From contig NC_092409.1 in the NCBI RefSeq assembly GCF_009017415.1, forward strand, positions 5,580,001 to 5,644,000: DNA of 64,000 bases, given 5' to 3'. This document shows positions 1 to 10,989 of this stretch, in pieces (positions within the stretch are counted from its first letter, which is position 1; the number at the start of each line of letters is the position of its first letter). This stretch comes from Aspergillus flavus (taxonomy: Eukaryota; Ascomycota; Eurotiomycetes; Eurotiales; Aspergillaceae). The notes under the pieces were generated by a model, which had not been told where the DNA came from, made no database searches, and saw only the letters and a list, made by a program, of their open reading frames with translations. Position numbers and translations under genes: made by a program.

Positions 1-766
1 GGATCCAAAGCTCCAACGTGAGTGGTTTGAGCGCGTACAGATCACGATAATGTAGTATGGCATTCTGCCAAACGATAGTTACAATGTTGATGAAATTGGC
101 TTTGTAACGGGCCTGATATCTACTGCTAAAGTAGTTACTTTGAGCTGAGCTATTTGGAAAGCCTTCTCTACTGCAGCCCGGAAACGGGGAATGAGCTACT
201 TCTATTGAGTGTATTGATAAATTAGATTTTCTTGAAGTCTTTCCTCAGTCAAGAGCTCAGATATATTTTACTAGTAATATTTGCCGCAGCTTCTCAGCTA
301 CAGCCTTAATACTTTTGATCCTGAGCGCGTGCTTTCTCAGCTTAATATCAAGCTTCAGGCAACGATCATTTGTGCTCACTATTGGAATGTAGATAAATAC
401 ATTCCTTCAGCGGCGTTCGTTTTTCAAAGATAATACCTATGGACAATAGCTAGGCATACATAATCGAAAGCCGAAGAAGATAATAGTATCATGGGGGAGT
501 GCATAGATGGAGGGAGGTCTACAAGTATTTATTACTTTTAATTTATTTTCACCAGGTCCTACTGTAAGTAGCTGATCTCTGGTCAAAGTTGCCTATTGAA
601 TGTAGATTTTCTGTACTGCAAAGTGGGGGTATTGGGCTTTTTGGCCTTAGCTGAGATTTTCAGCTCCTTATCCTGCCAAGGCTTTCATATCAGGATATCT
701 GCTATTCTCCATTTCTAGTCCAATACAAGTCTGTCCATTGACTCTATTCTAATAGTTAGACTGCAG

Positions 767-1060
767 TAGAGTGGTTATCGGGTCCAGCGGTTAAACCGTA
801 CCACTCTAATCTGGAGTAAGGAGGAACTGCCTGGCTTCTCGTTCTAGATCACTCACTGAGCTTGCTGGTGTGTACTCCGTGACCAATCAGTGAGTGGCTC
901 AGAACACTCACAGAGCACTCATGTGCTGTCTATAAAAAGCGGCGGCAGCTGTAGTGGGCTTGGGTAACTGGGCAGAATTTGCAGAAAAACAATTCAGTTA
1001 TGCACTTTTGTTAACTAGAGAATCCTACTAGCCTACTTAGTACTGTAGCTACAACAGGAT
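767..1060 (+). mobile_element. LTR-like promoter block, possible solo LTR remnant
   Basis: A short hairpin (GAGTGGT near 773 pairing with ACCACTC near 800, with an inner CGGTT/AACCG pair) lies upstream of a good TATA box, TATAAAAAG, at about 932. The sequence then runs to CTACAACA near 1056. No open frame follows. An LTR with a TATA box and a CA-terminal 3' end would look like this, but I cannot see a second copy, a target-site duplication or a clear primer-binding site. A relic of any Pol II promoter is an alternative. Confidence 0.25.
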
Positions 1061-1735
1061 CAGGATCAGACGGGCAGATATACGGCCAGGGCTAGCAGAA
1101 CAGCGATCTGGGATCGCACCGTGACACGGCCAGCTATTCGATAATAAAGGCGCGAATAGGAAACCCTATACTTATATACTAACTTAGTAATATTAATACA
1201 TTTTTTTATGTAGCTTTTTTTTTATTATATGCGTGTAGGACCTTTTGAATAAGCTGTTTCTCAGCTTTATATATAGATTCTATTGTTTGTGTAGTATGAA
1301 TAGCTTTAAAAATGAGAGAAATACTGATATATAGAAAAAATGACGTTGAGCCGTAGCCGACCTCTACTGTGAGACGGGTACACAGCTGAAAATGAAACCT
1401 TAGCTACGCAACCCGCAGAAAATCTGCGAATCATGCAAAATAGTTGCCGATTTGGGCAGCAAATAGGGCATTTAGCGACACGCTAATTCATCCTAGGTTT
1501 AGCTGTGCCAATAGCATGTTCTAAAAGAGCGCAGATCGCAGATCTACATACAAGATGGAGGTGCCGCGGAGTTAGGGCTATGTGCAGTACCGACAGCTGA
1601 GTAGTAGTAGTTCTAGGGGAATACAAGATAGCGATCCACCGTTGCGCTTTCAAACTTTTTGCATCCCACTGTAGTCAACACCATTCTCACCCTGGATGTG
1701 GACACGAGGCAACCTCGATCTGGCCAGTAACTGGT

Positions 1736-1750
1736 ACACACACACACACG
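1736..1750. repeat. CA dinucleotide microsatellite
   Basis: A short run of ACACAC followed directly by CGCGTG. It is of interest only as a marker. Confidence 0.8.
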
Positions 1751-1983
1751 CGTGTCTATCGAACATGAAAAATACGCTTCTTAAGCGAGCTGAAGCAGTT
1801 CGCATAAGCTGTGCACAGACGTCCTAACTGAGAGAGATCGGCAAAAGCTGAAAGACATATTCAGCTCAACATTCAGCCAAGAGGGGCCCATCCCACCGTA
1901 TTAATACCCCTCTCAATCTACCATCTTGACCATGTCCAAACATACCTTATTTTCATTCTCTCATTCTCTTGAATCTCTTCAAA

Positions 1984-2460
1984 ATGCTCGACGCAACCGA
2001 AGTCCCGTTTGACGCGTCCCAGTTCGCCTTTCGGACCAATTTCGATGGCCTCAGTACTGACAACCCTGCCCTAACACACCACCTTGAGAATGCGAAAAAA
2101 AGCTACCGAGACAGTCTGTTGACCTTCGCATCTCAAGACGAGGACGCACGAGAAGAGTACAAGGCTGCGAAGGATGATGGCTTGACTACTGCTCCCTTTG
2201 GACATTGGGCGCCCGAAAATGTAAGTCGAAAGAGATTATTTTGATTTCTGATATCAGCTAGAAAGATCTGGTGTTTAATATTCGACCTATAGTATCCTTC
2301 ATGGAGTCACGCAAAGCAGAGCCTGCAGGCTGCGGGTGCCCAGTTAACTCAAATCGCCATGCAAGCCTTTGGGCCAGCCTACCAGCAAAAAATTGGACAG
2401 GAGCAGTCAAACTTCAGTCAGGACGCATTTCAGGCCGGACATTACCCGGAGTTCTTCTAA
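1984..2460 (+). CDS. small two-exon protein of unknown function (134 aa)
   Basis: Exons 1984-2220 and 2293-2460. The ATG at 1984 opens a frame of 79 codons that ends exactly at a consensus donor (AAT|GTAAGT). The acceptor CTATAG|TAT at 2291-2293 restores an open frame for 55 more codons to TAA, in phase 0. The joined product has no signal peptide or membrane segment. It is rich in Ala, Gln, Asp and Glu, with a helix-prone second half containing AGAQLTQIAMQAF and a C-terminal aromatic end (HYPEFF). I do not recognise the family. It sits alone between AT-rich decayed DNA on both sides, so it may be a lineage-restricted or transferred gene. The splice structure and the lack of stops argue that it is real, but expression is unproven. 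Confidence 0.6.
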
Positions 2461-2729
2461 GGCATGGTGGATTACAACTTGAAGCTGGAAGTATTTGAGG
2501 TTAGCTTGCAGTGTATATGCGTCAAGCCTTATTATTATTAAATATAGCTGCTATTTTATAATATAAATGGTAACTACTATTTCTTATCACATGAATAGAA
2601 TGGAATGCTTAATAATATAATAGCAAGTCAATGACAGTAATAATGTTATCAATCTATATCCGGCGTTTGTTATCGGCCTCTTTTTACCTTATTTCCAACT
2701 CAATGAAATCAATTAACAAAATGCTAGAA

Positions 2730-3150
2730 CTACGCGACAATGTCTCTCGCACATAAGCCCCCTCTTCTATTGGTGAATCCATCTTTATCGGCCTCCGCGC
2801 CGCAGACGTCTTCTGGCAGTACAATCTCCTCCACCGAAGCTGGGGAATTTCCATAATCGAGGGAAGGCGGTGGGTGGTCGGAACCCGCCACTGATATAGG
2901 TTTATTTGATATCCTTTTGTCCAACTCTGTCTCCTTCTCCACTACTTTGAACGTCGGCGGAGTCGTGTTTGTCAAGATAGGTACGTAGATTGTTCGTCGA
3001 ACTGAACTGCCTTTTAAGCAGTGGAAAACTAGTTAGCCTATAATATTCAAAGAGTGCAATAATCAGTTCCCAGCACTTCCTAAGTACTTGGAAAGAAGGG
3101 CCATACGTTGGTCTTATCGCAATCCTGGACACGGCAGAAGAGCTCCCCAT
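2730..3150 (-). pseudogene. coding-like fragments, unrecognised
   Basis: An ATG at 3150 opens a minus-strand frame to 2902. The overlapping frame 2975-2730 continues as a hydrophilic, natural-looking C-terminus ending in CARDIVA. No GT..AG pair that I can find joins the two, so a one- or two-base frameshift is the simplest reading. No domain was recognised. It could equally be chance open frame. Confidence 0.2.
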
Positions 3151-3434
3151 AATAGAGGATTATCCCATTGCTATCCTAAGTAGTTCTTAAGCAGTTAATA
3201 AGTATTTAAAGTCTTGTCATCGTTTCAACAGTAACTGCTTACCAAGTGCTTCTTAAGCCTTTGGCGACCGGGGAAGTGACTCACCTCTTCATAAGCGGGC
3301 AACTCCAAACCTCCTGCTGCCACCTGTATCTTATACCACTGGTAGTATCGCTAAATCATCGTTCTTTAAGTGCTGATTCGGGCAAATACCAAGTGGGCAT
3401 TTAAAGTACTGTTCTGACCAGAGCAGCCATGATT

Positions 3435-3460
3435 GGTGGTGGTGGTGGTGGTAGTGGTAG
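3435..3460 (+). repeat. GGT trinucleotide microsatellite
   Basis: Six consecutive GGT units followed by AGTGGTAG in non-coding DNA next to a retroelement remnant. Confidence 0.85.
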
Positions 3461-3660
3461 GTAAAAACGTTCAAAAGGGTCGCTGAGCTTCAATCCGGAA
3501 ACTATTACGCATACCTAGCCTCCCTTTGTATCTTCCGCGCTCATTGTGACGGATATTCCTCACCGGTATGTTAAGTGGTACCTTGTCTGAGGCATGCAGA
3601 ACACTCCTCGCCGAGAGGTGGCTGCGCCCTAGGTCTAGTCACAAGGATTGCTTCGCGGAG

Positions 3661-3861
3661 CTAGGCACGAACAGCCAACTGAGCCGGCTTGCTATATCCG
3701 CACCAGCAGACAGACCGGAGAACCGGTGCTTGATCATTCTGATCCACAACAGGGAGATCAACGATGAAGTCCATAGTAATTGTGTGAAACGGCTCAGTTT
3801 GCCTGGCTAAGCTAATCCCCACCAAACCATTAGTCCGGGGATAACCAAGCCGAGCAAGCAC
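3661..3861 (-). mobile_element. Ty3/gypsy integrase core remnant
   Basis: The minus-strand frame contains PFHTITMDFIVDLP. This matches the entry to the DDE integrase core of Ty3/gypsy elements, where a W/F-x-x-I-x-MDFI-x-x-LP motif carries the first catalytic Asp. The downstream integrase domain is lost within about 30 codons, and no flanking reverse transcriptase or LTR pair can be read. Upstream minus-strand open stretches (3807-4206, 4761-5045) may belong to the same dead element but show no diagnostic motif. The element is certainly non-functional. Confidence 0.45.
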
Positions 3862-6716
3862 GCAGGATATAAAAGGTTCAGCGAAGCGGGTGAGTCTCTG
3901 GTGGTAACCACCGGCTTCTTCAGCACAATCGCATAATTTGATGAGCCTAGATTCTCACTAGTCTTTACATATCGGAAGTTGCATCTGTATGCCGCCGATT
4001 CCCTCGTTAATCTATACCCCATGCGACGGGAACGGCCGTTCGCTGCGTAGTAAGGTCCATCTTGACTCTAGCAGCTGCCGCTTAAAGGGTTGATTTAGAT
4101 AAATTCCTTCCCAGACATGTTGGAAGTGCTTGACCAACAGGTAACACCGAAAACCAAGCGACCGCACTAGCTGGTCATAATCAGGTTCGACAAGCACACT
4201 GCGCAATCAACGACAGGTGTTACACCTTTCACCTGGGCTGTGTCTTGACGTGCGGGCCCTGACGAGATGAAGATTGTTCCTCAATCCCTCAAAACAGATG
4301 TAAGTAATACGGCTCTATTGGGTGCTGGAATGCCGCGGGAACGCGGGAGTTGCAATTCACGGTCTGCTTATAGTGGAAACCATTTCGGTGTTCTTCTGCC
4401 GTATGATGACTTCGATATCTTCGTCGTCCTCGAAACAGTCGGAGCTAGTACGCAACCGAGAAGAGCCACGGACGCTTCAATCTACAGGTAATTATCCTTC
4501 TTGGGAGGCTTTGACGCTTGGAACTTTCCCCGGCCGTGCCCGCAAAGCTGACGCCTGCGGTGATCCCTGGGAACATCCATCGGGACCGGTGGCACCAGTC
4601 CGTATTCCGTGATGGCCTCCATCAGTCAGTCCTTTGGGACATTGGAGTAGGATCGACGTGTAGCACATTCTGGAGGTCACCAATGTCGACTTCGCGGCCT
4701 CGGCGGATCGTTCGTGTGCTGTTGGTCGAGCCGTGGTGGGTAGATCGAAGCCTCTCCATGTCATAAACTGTAATCTTGCCTACCACATATCATGAATTTG
4801 TCCTTTTGGTCTGTCAAGGGAGCTTGACATTGAGAGTCTGGGATTCCTTGACCGAACTCTTCTCTTGTCTTCGTAGCTAGGATGGTAGTTAAGATAACAT
4901 CTTTTCGCACTCTGATTAGAGCTTCATTTTGCTCAGCATCCTCAAAAGCTAAATCATAAGCGTCCATGAACTGTAAAATACCACATCCCTGTTCCTCCAA
5001 GGGATTATCCAGATGTGACGGATCAATATCTAGCAGAGGATCCACTATTGACCTATGCCCACGGTTCTGATTAAGGAGGGCTTTCTGCCACCGTTAAGCG
5101 AAATATTCCCCTGGATTCATGCCTGCGATCAAATTCATCGCATCGACTTATCCAGTGGCCCCTGATTGAAGAATTTTAAGCATAGCCCTAGCGTTTAAGA
5201 AGCCGGGGGGGGGCTGTCCCAAAGTTTTCCTCGTTGCCGGGTCAGACCTCTCTCATAGTGCCAAGAAACTGAGGATCGACAGTTATAGTATTGAGCTGAC
5301 TCGTGGCTCTATAATATTATGCAACACAGCGGACTGCCTTTCTGCGTTGTGCGGCCCACGGTGGGCAAACGGCCTTCCTCTATTAGGAGGGCATTAATCT
5401 TCATAGGTTTTGCCCTAATACCAAAACAGCAACAGAAATTTTCACCTACCACCCTCCACCACTTACGGCGTGCTATAAGATCTTAGTATAGATTTTCCTG
5501 AAGTCGACTTGGATGAACTGGACCTCTCAAAACTTTTAAGTGCCTGATGGATGGAGGATCGAACACGCTCCTTCATGGCGCCAGTCAACTCTGGCCGTAA
5601 GTTCTCCAATTCGGCTATATAGCAAAAGCAGCGCGATAGTGAAATTGCTCATCTAGCTTAAGAATTGGATGTTTCATCCTGATTAGCTATGAGGGTATCC
5701 ATGCATTAGTTTCGCATTCTTTAGTGTCTTCGTCTCGGATAGCAACGATCCCCTGAGCGTTCACAACGGTGAGATCGCATCCCTGACATTGCTATTCGAT
5801 ACATGGTATAGTTGATCATCTCTTGTGCATTTGTCGCTATCATATGAAAAGTTCTTTGCACTTTTGTATATCGTTCATAATTGAAAATGTTTAAGAGGAA
5901 GTGGGATCTTAGTATTGTGCATTATGATCTTAAAGCATGAGACTGGCATCGATGTATCTGGCATCGCAGCGAAATCATGTATCGTGTTCGACATAGCTCT
6001 CATCCATATAGTCGAATCGAACGATTCCTCAACCGGATAGCGATACATTCTCACAACCTTTGTCTGCCCTAAACATGGTCCTCTCTGGGCTTGACTACCC
6101 TCGGCACTGATAAAGAACGTGTTACTTGCTTATTAAATCCTTCAGCAGTGCTGTAATGATGTGTTCGTAATTGGGTGATACACGTATCAGGCAGTCTTAG
6201 AGTTTGTCGTCGTAGAACACTGTGCTGACAAGCCCTTTTGAGGTCTTCTGCGGTTAGGTAATGGCAGACTCATAGTGAGCTCCAAATTTGATAATCGTTA
6301 TCTTTCGTTCTGCGAGTATGATGACACATGTGCGTAGCAGCAGTTGAATGTCAGTCACGCTATGTGAGACGGACATGTCTGCGTCTATCATTGATGGGTG
6401 TTTAATCTTTTAAACCTTAGGCAGAAGTTCCCACAGCTTGTGGGTAACGTTGACCATGCACATCATGTTCGAACAGGTCTCTGTCCCATCTGGACCTAAG
6501 ACCTGTTTCTCCCAGGCATTGATCTTTTCTGCGGTCGAGAAAAACTTTGACACAGTGGTGTCCATTCCTAGCTCGCTGGATATTTATGCTTAACGAATCT
6601 TGACCACAACGTCTTCAACCTCTAAGTGTGCTTGCAAAAGTCGCTCGGCCATTTGTTGTGACGGCCGTGGGTCGCCAAGTCGAGATAACGTGGTAGACAT
6701 GGACATCATCTACATG

Positions 6717-7482
6717 CTATTTCTTTCGGTTATCCTCGTCGTCCCGATCGCTGGTATAAACCTTCCACCATAACGGTTCACTGGTTTGGATGCGTACTAA
6801 CGACTCGTTAAGGTCTAGTCCACCGGGCATCCAGTTTCCTCCCATGCGCCTTGTCCCTCTGAAAATCGCGGACCAAAACCAAGTCTCCTTTTCAAATGGC
6901 ACGCTCATCACCGGATCGTTAAATCGCTCGTTCCTCGGAAGCAGCGTTGCTAATAGGTAGTAATCTGTCTTGCCTATAGTTTGCCTTTTTGATGGATGGT
7001 CTATCTCCAAGATTCCTCGAACGGAAGATTGACGCCGAGGACGAGGAAAATTACTGCAGAGTGAAGGACAACATCATGTGGTGTCAAGGTCGGGTACCAA
7101 GCATAGAATGCTCCCTGCCATAAGTCGAATGTTGAAGATCCGTCACGCTCCACAAAGTGTTCGGCCTCTTCAGACAAGCTGATAGCATCATCGCTGTGAT
7201 TTTTATTCACCATGCTCACGGTGGGACTCTGGTAGTAGTCCGTCTTTGCAATGAAAACTCGTCGGAGTCTAGAGACACCATAGTTAATCAACGGCCATAA
7301 GATAGTGTATAGAAGGGACGGATATCGGTACCACTTAGCCATGTAAGCAAGTAGCTCGGTGTCACCCGGAGAAAATTGAACCCCAGGCTTCTCAGGATTT
7401 GAAGGTTTGAATGTCCAATAGACCCATACTGTTTCATGAGATTTGCAAATTCGCCGCGGCTTAATAGTGCGGGGAGATCCAA
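6717..7482 (-). pseudogene. broken gene fragments, Trp-rich, unrecognised
   Basis: Three minus-strand open pieces (7482-7288, 7342-7001, 7010-6717) follow one another in different frames over 770 bp. The last is strikingly rich in Trp, Arg and Gly (ETWFWSAIFRGTRRMGG), which is unlike random AT-rich DNA. This suggests a former gene disrupted by at least two frameshifts or unrecognised introns. No start codon, domain or family was recognised. Confidence 0.25.
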
Positions 7483-10212
7483 ATTCTGGGCTGTTCCTGC
7501 TTAGACTCCTAGTCTCGATAGACAGACTAAGAAAAGGTTAGTGGTCAGTCTAGAATGTATCAAGGAGCACTTCTTTTTTCTCTTGTTGGCTGCTCAGACT
7601 CTGTTACTGGACTTTGGAACAAGGTTGATTGACTTTCGGTCTGTATTTGACACTGGCTAAATTTCGCATTGCCGATCACGGTGTCCACTTCACGAAGAGA
7701 GCCGCTCTGGAAAGCCCGAGTATCAGTATGTCATAGTATACTGCGAATCAGATATGCGAACCAGTCAGTTCAGAATATATGGGCCCGTTCTAGAAGATCT
7801 GAGAGTGTGTGGATGTGAGCTAGTCCATAAGGATAGTTCGTCCGGGAGCAATGAATAATCATATCCCGTATTTGATATGAATGCCAATGTCCCACGCAAT
7901 TCGTAGGGATAGTAAATCAGTGTTTATACTGTTCGCTATGGAGGCTGCACAGTAGTAATAAACAGGCTGATCCCGATTTGAACGTATCGAGCACAATCAT
8001 GATAACCGTCTCGAGAAGGCGATCTGCCCTCGAAACAGAGCAACCATGCGAAATTGGGGCTTTCTATCTGTCTCCTCTCCGATGTACCTATAGTGTACAC
8101 CGAGATTTGTTTTATATCAATCTCGTTAGATCTTACGTCAATGCTCTTGAATCCGCACGACGAACCAAGCTCTAGTTGACTCGGTATAGAGTCCACCTTC
8201 TTCGCCGGACTACTGACATACTCCACATACACACCTTCGCCCTACGCGAAGTGCTTGTTTGTTGTATTTGAAGTATTGCTCTCCGTCGATAACAGACAAG
8301 TAAAGTGAATGTCTCTGAAGCTACACAATTAAATCAGCCACGATTGGTGCAATTAGTGGCTAGCGACGTAGAGTATACCTAGGATCGTTTTGTTAGGGTC
8401 CGCCCAGTGTCCTTGCAGAATGGAAGTCATTCCCATCTTCACTCCGCCAGGTTTCAAAACAAGTTGAAATTGCTTAAGACATAATACTTTCAGATAGTCT
8501 CGGAAAAACGAGAGGAGCAGGTCTTCCACAATAATGGTCCGATGGGCTTCCGCCATTTCCCGCAACCACCTGCGATCTGCTTTGCTTAACGGTGGGCGGG
8601 GCTCTACCGTTAGATCGACGGTTCATCCGAGCAGGTGGCTTTGGACACATCGTCGTGGCGGTAATCACCCTTCAGATGATAGGCAACTGCTTCATGCCAA
8701 TCTCCTTTCGAGCTGTCTAAATCGACATACAACAGGCGATCCAGCCTCTGGTGTTGCAGCAACTCAAAACTTTCTCGTCCTCGTCAATTGTATATAGGCT
8801 CGCTGCCGGGCTTGGGAGTGGCCGGCTGTCCTTAATGTGACTATAAACATTTGTTAGAAGACCCATTCTTTCAGCCCTAATCCTAGAGAGTTATCTTACC
8901 AGCTTCGAGGCCTAATTGCCTCCTGCATTGATCAGGATCAGACTCCGGATGAGGCAATGGTTAAGGTATGCAAGGATGCCATATCTATAGTTTGTTATGT
9001 CCCTTCCATAGGTGCCCATTTACACCTACCAGCCAATATTTCCCCCTTTCTCTGAATATCGCTCGGTTTTACTGACGGTATATCGAGAGAGTGGGGTTGT
9101 GACCGCCAGAATATCGCATTTTGTGGAAATCTGAGCGATGAGCAGGCGCTGGACATGGATCTTGTGGAATCCGGACTTCTCCTCTTCAGGATATTTTGAG
9201 ATTTCGGGATGAAATTTCGTTGACATTTGATGTATTCTGTTCAATAGATAAAATTCAGTATTGTCTGGCTTGCCAGTGGCAGTTCCATAAATTGAACCGG
9301 GTCGACGAGTGTACACCTTTCTTTCACAAATTGGAGCAAGATGTGTCGCAAGACGGTTTTCCATTCTTCAGAATGTACAAGCAGCCCATCATCATCCAGC
9401 GTTCTCGTTCTTGAAGCCCGTAACTTTCTTATGTTTTCATACTCGCCACTAAAGTCTCCAAGACTGACCTCGTATAAAATGTCAGCTTTCCGACAGCGAT
9501 ATCCCCTCGTACTTTCATTCGAGCTATCCATTCGCTGAGATATTGCTGAGGACCACGTGAAACTTCGAGTGGTCCTCTTATCGTTGTAGGGCCTCCTTAT
9601 GCATGATGTCAAACATTCGAATCATGTTCCAAGCTGCGAACAACATGCTGCTTAGGTATTGCAGAAAAATGTTTAGTATCTAATGTGATGACGATGTGGG
9701 TCAATGGATACTTCTGGTGTATTTGGTGTTGAACCTCGGTGTACAACAGACGCGAGGAAGTTGCAATCATCTTGATAGGCTCTGCTCCCCGCAGGTACAT
9801 GAAAAGGCATTTGCAATCTGGGAGTCAGGACTAACAAGGTCCGCCCGAATGGTGTGTTTTGGACATAGTTACAGGATTACTTGATAACTCTGTGCATGCT
9901 TTTGTCGAGGCCCTCTGAGATAAATACACTCCTCACTCTGAGACAACATGGGGTGGTGGGCTCCCAAAATGGCTCGACTGCTCGTTGCCTAAGTTAAATG
10001 GCCTATTCGGGAGTAGTGACAATGTCCAATAGTTTTCATTTGGTAAATATGGACAGACGCTAACACGTCAAATAACTGGTGTTGGCTTTGGGATGATTCT
10101 TGACAGCGGGAGACTTGGGGCTTCCTAGCAAGCACTTCGCAGATCTGGCTGACACTCAGCTCTCGGCATGCCCTAGGCCGACAGAGCATTTTCCATATGC
10201 TCCCTATATAGA

Positions 10213-10989
10213 CTACTCGTAAACAATGGTCACAGGTTCCGCGATATACCCCTGCAAAGAAGTCGTGCCGTTCATTGCCTGATAAATAGCCTGCGCAAAA
10301 GCCTGGGCGCTAAGCTTGGCGCCCTCGGGGCTCGTGTGGGTGTGGTCGTTGGGATATAGGGCGTTGACAGCATCGGAGCCGAGCTGCAGGTACATGTTGC
10401 TGACTGCCTGGAAGTGGTCGACAAAGGTGACATCGTCGCTGGCAAGGGCGTCAGCGGCCACCTTCTGGTAGCCCACGAAGCGACTAGGCGAGCCTCCATA
10501 AGAGCCACCCTCCCACTGGTTATTGGGCGTCTGAGAGCTTAGGATGACTGTGGCCCCCTTACTTAGCATGAGCTTGGCTGCTTGGATGACGTAGAAGACA
10601 AAAGTGTAAACGGTCTCGCCCGTTGCATCAGAGATGCACGTCTCAGTACCAGCTCCCGGGCAGTCGGAGCGGCCATTGTCGTTGGACTCGGGGGAGCCGC
10701 CGTCGTTGTGTCCAAACTCGATGACAACAATGTCACCGTCCACAACCAAGTCCGCAACGGCTTGGAATCGACCTTCATCCGTGTAAGACCGGGCTGAGCG
10801 GCCGCCAATAGCCTTATTCACGGCGGGCACCGTCAGGAGATCGCCGATGTAGGTACCCCAGCCGTCAGTGTCGCCATCGTTGGCGCCCTTCGCGGCCATG
10901 GTGCTGTCACCACAGAAGTAGACAGTTTGAGCAGTGGCAGCTCCAATGGCGCCGAGCAGCAAGGCCGCCGAAGATGGCGTGAATCTCAT
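10213..10989 (-). CDS. rhamnogalacturonan acetylesterase, secreted (CE12, SGNH fold)
   Basis: A single-exon gene encoding 258 residues from the ATG at 10989. Residues 1-20 are a signal peptide (hydrophobic, ending AATAQ). The SGNH/GDSL catalytic blocks are intact: nucleophile Ser29 in FCGDSTMA, the oxyanion Asn95 in EFGHNDGG, and Asp215/His218 in NDHTHTSPEG. The length and DxxH spacing match fungal rhamnogalacturonan acetylesterases, which remove acetyl groups from the galacturonic acid of pectin's hairy regions so that lyases and hydrolases can act. It stands alone, with decayed DNA downstream and a long promoter upstream containing a TATA candidate. Another CE12 specificity is possible, but the family call is firm. 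Confidence 0.9.
   Translation of the reverse strand: MRFTPSSAALLLGAIGAATAQTVYFCGDSTMAAKGANDGDTDGWGTYIGDLLTVPAVNKAIGGRSARSYTDEGRFQAVADLVVDGDIVVIEFGHNDGGSPESNDNGRSDCPGAGTETCISDATGETVYTFVFYVIQAAKLMLSKGATVILSSQTPNNQWEGGSYGGSPSRFVGYQKVAADALASDDVTFVDHFQAVSNMYLQLGSDAVNALYPNDHTHTSPEGAKLSAQAFAQAIYQAMNGTTSLQGYIAEPVTIVYE

Larger units (their letters stand above)
1..1983. other. AT-rich gene-free flank
   Basis: No coding exon can be supported here. The stretch is AT-rich, with many short direct and inverted copies of AGCT/CAGCT-type words and poly-T runs around 1201-1240. This is the texture of decayed fungal repeats. It contains an LTR-like promoter block (listed separately) and a short CA microsatellite at about 1736-1750. 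Confidence 0.6.
2461..10212. other. 7.7-kb decayed, gene-poor region
   Basis: No intact gene could be assembled. Both strands are broken by stops every few dozen codons. Coding-like fragments, mostly on the minus strand, are listed separately where they are worth naming (2730-3150, 3661-3861, 6717-7482). The minus strand at 7936-9800 also shows runs of open frame without a recognisable domain or ATG. Overall this reads as a graveyard of transposons and degenerate genes. Confidence 0.6.
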
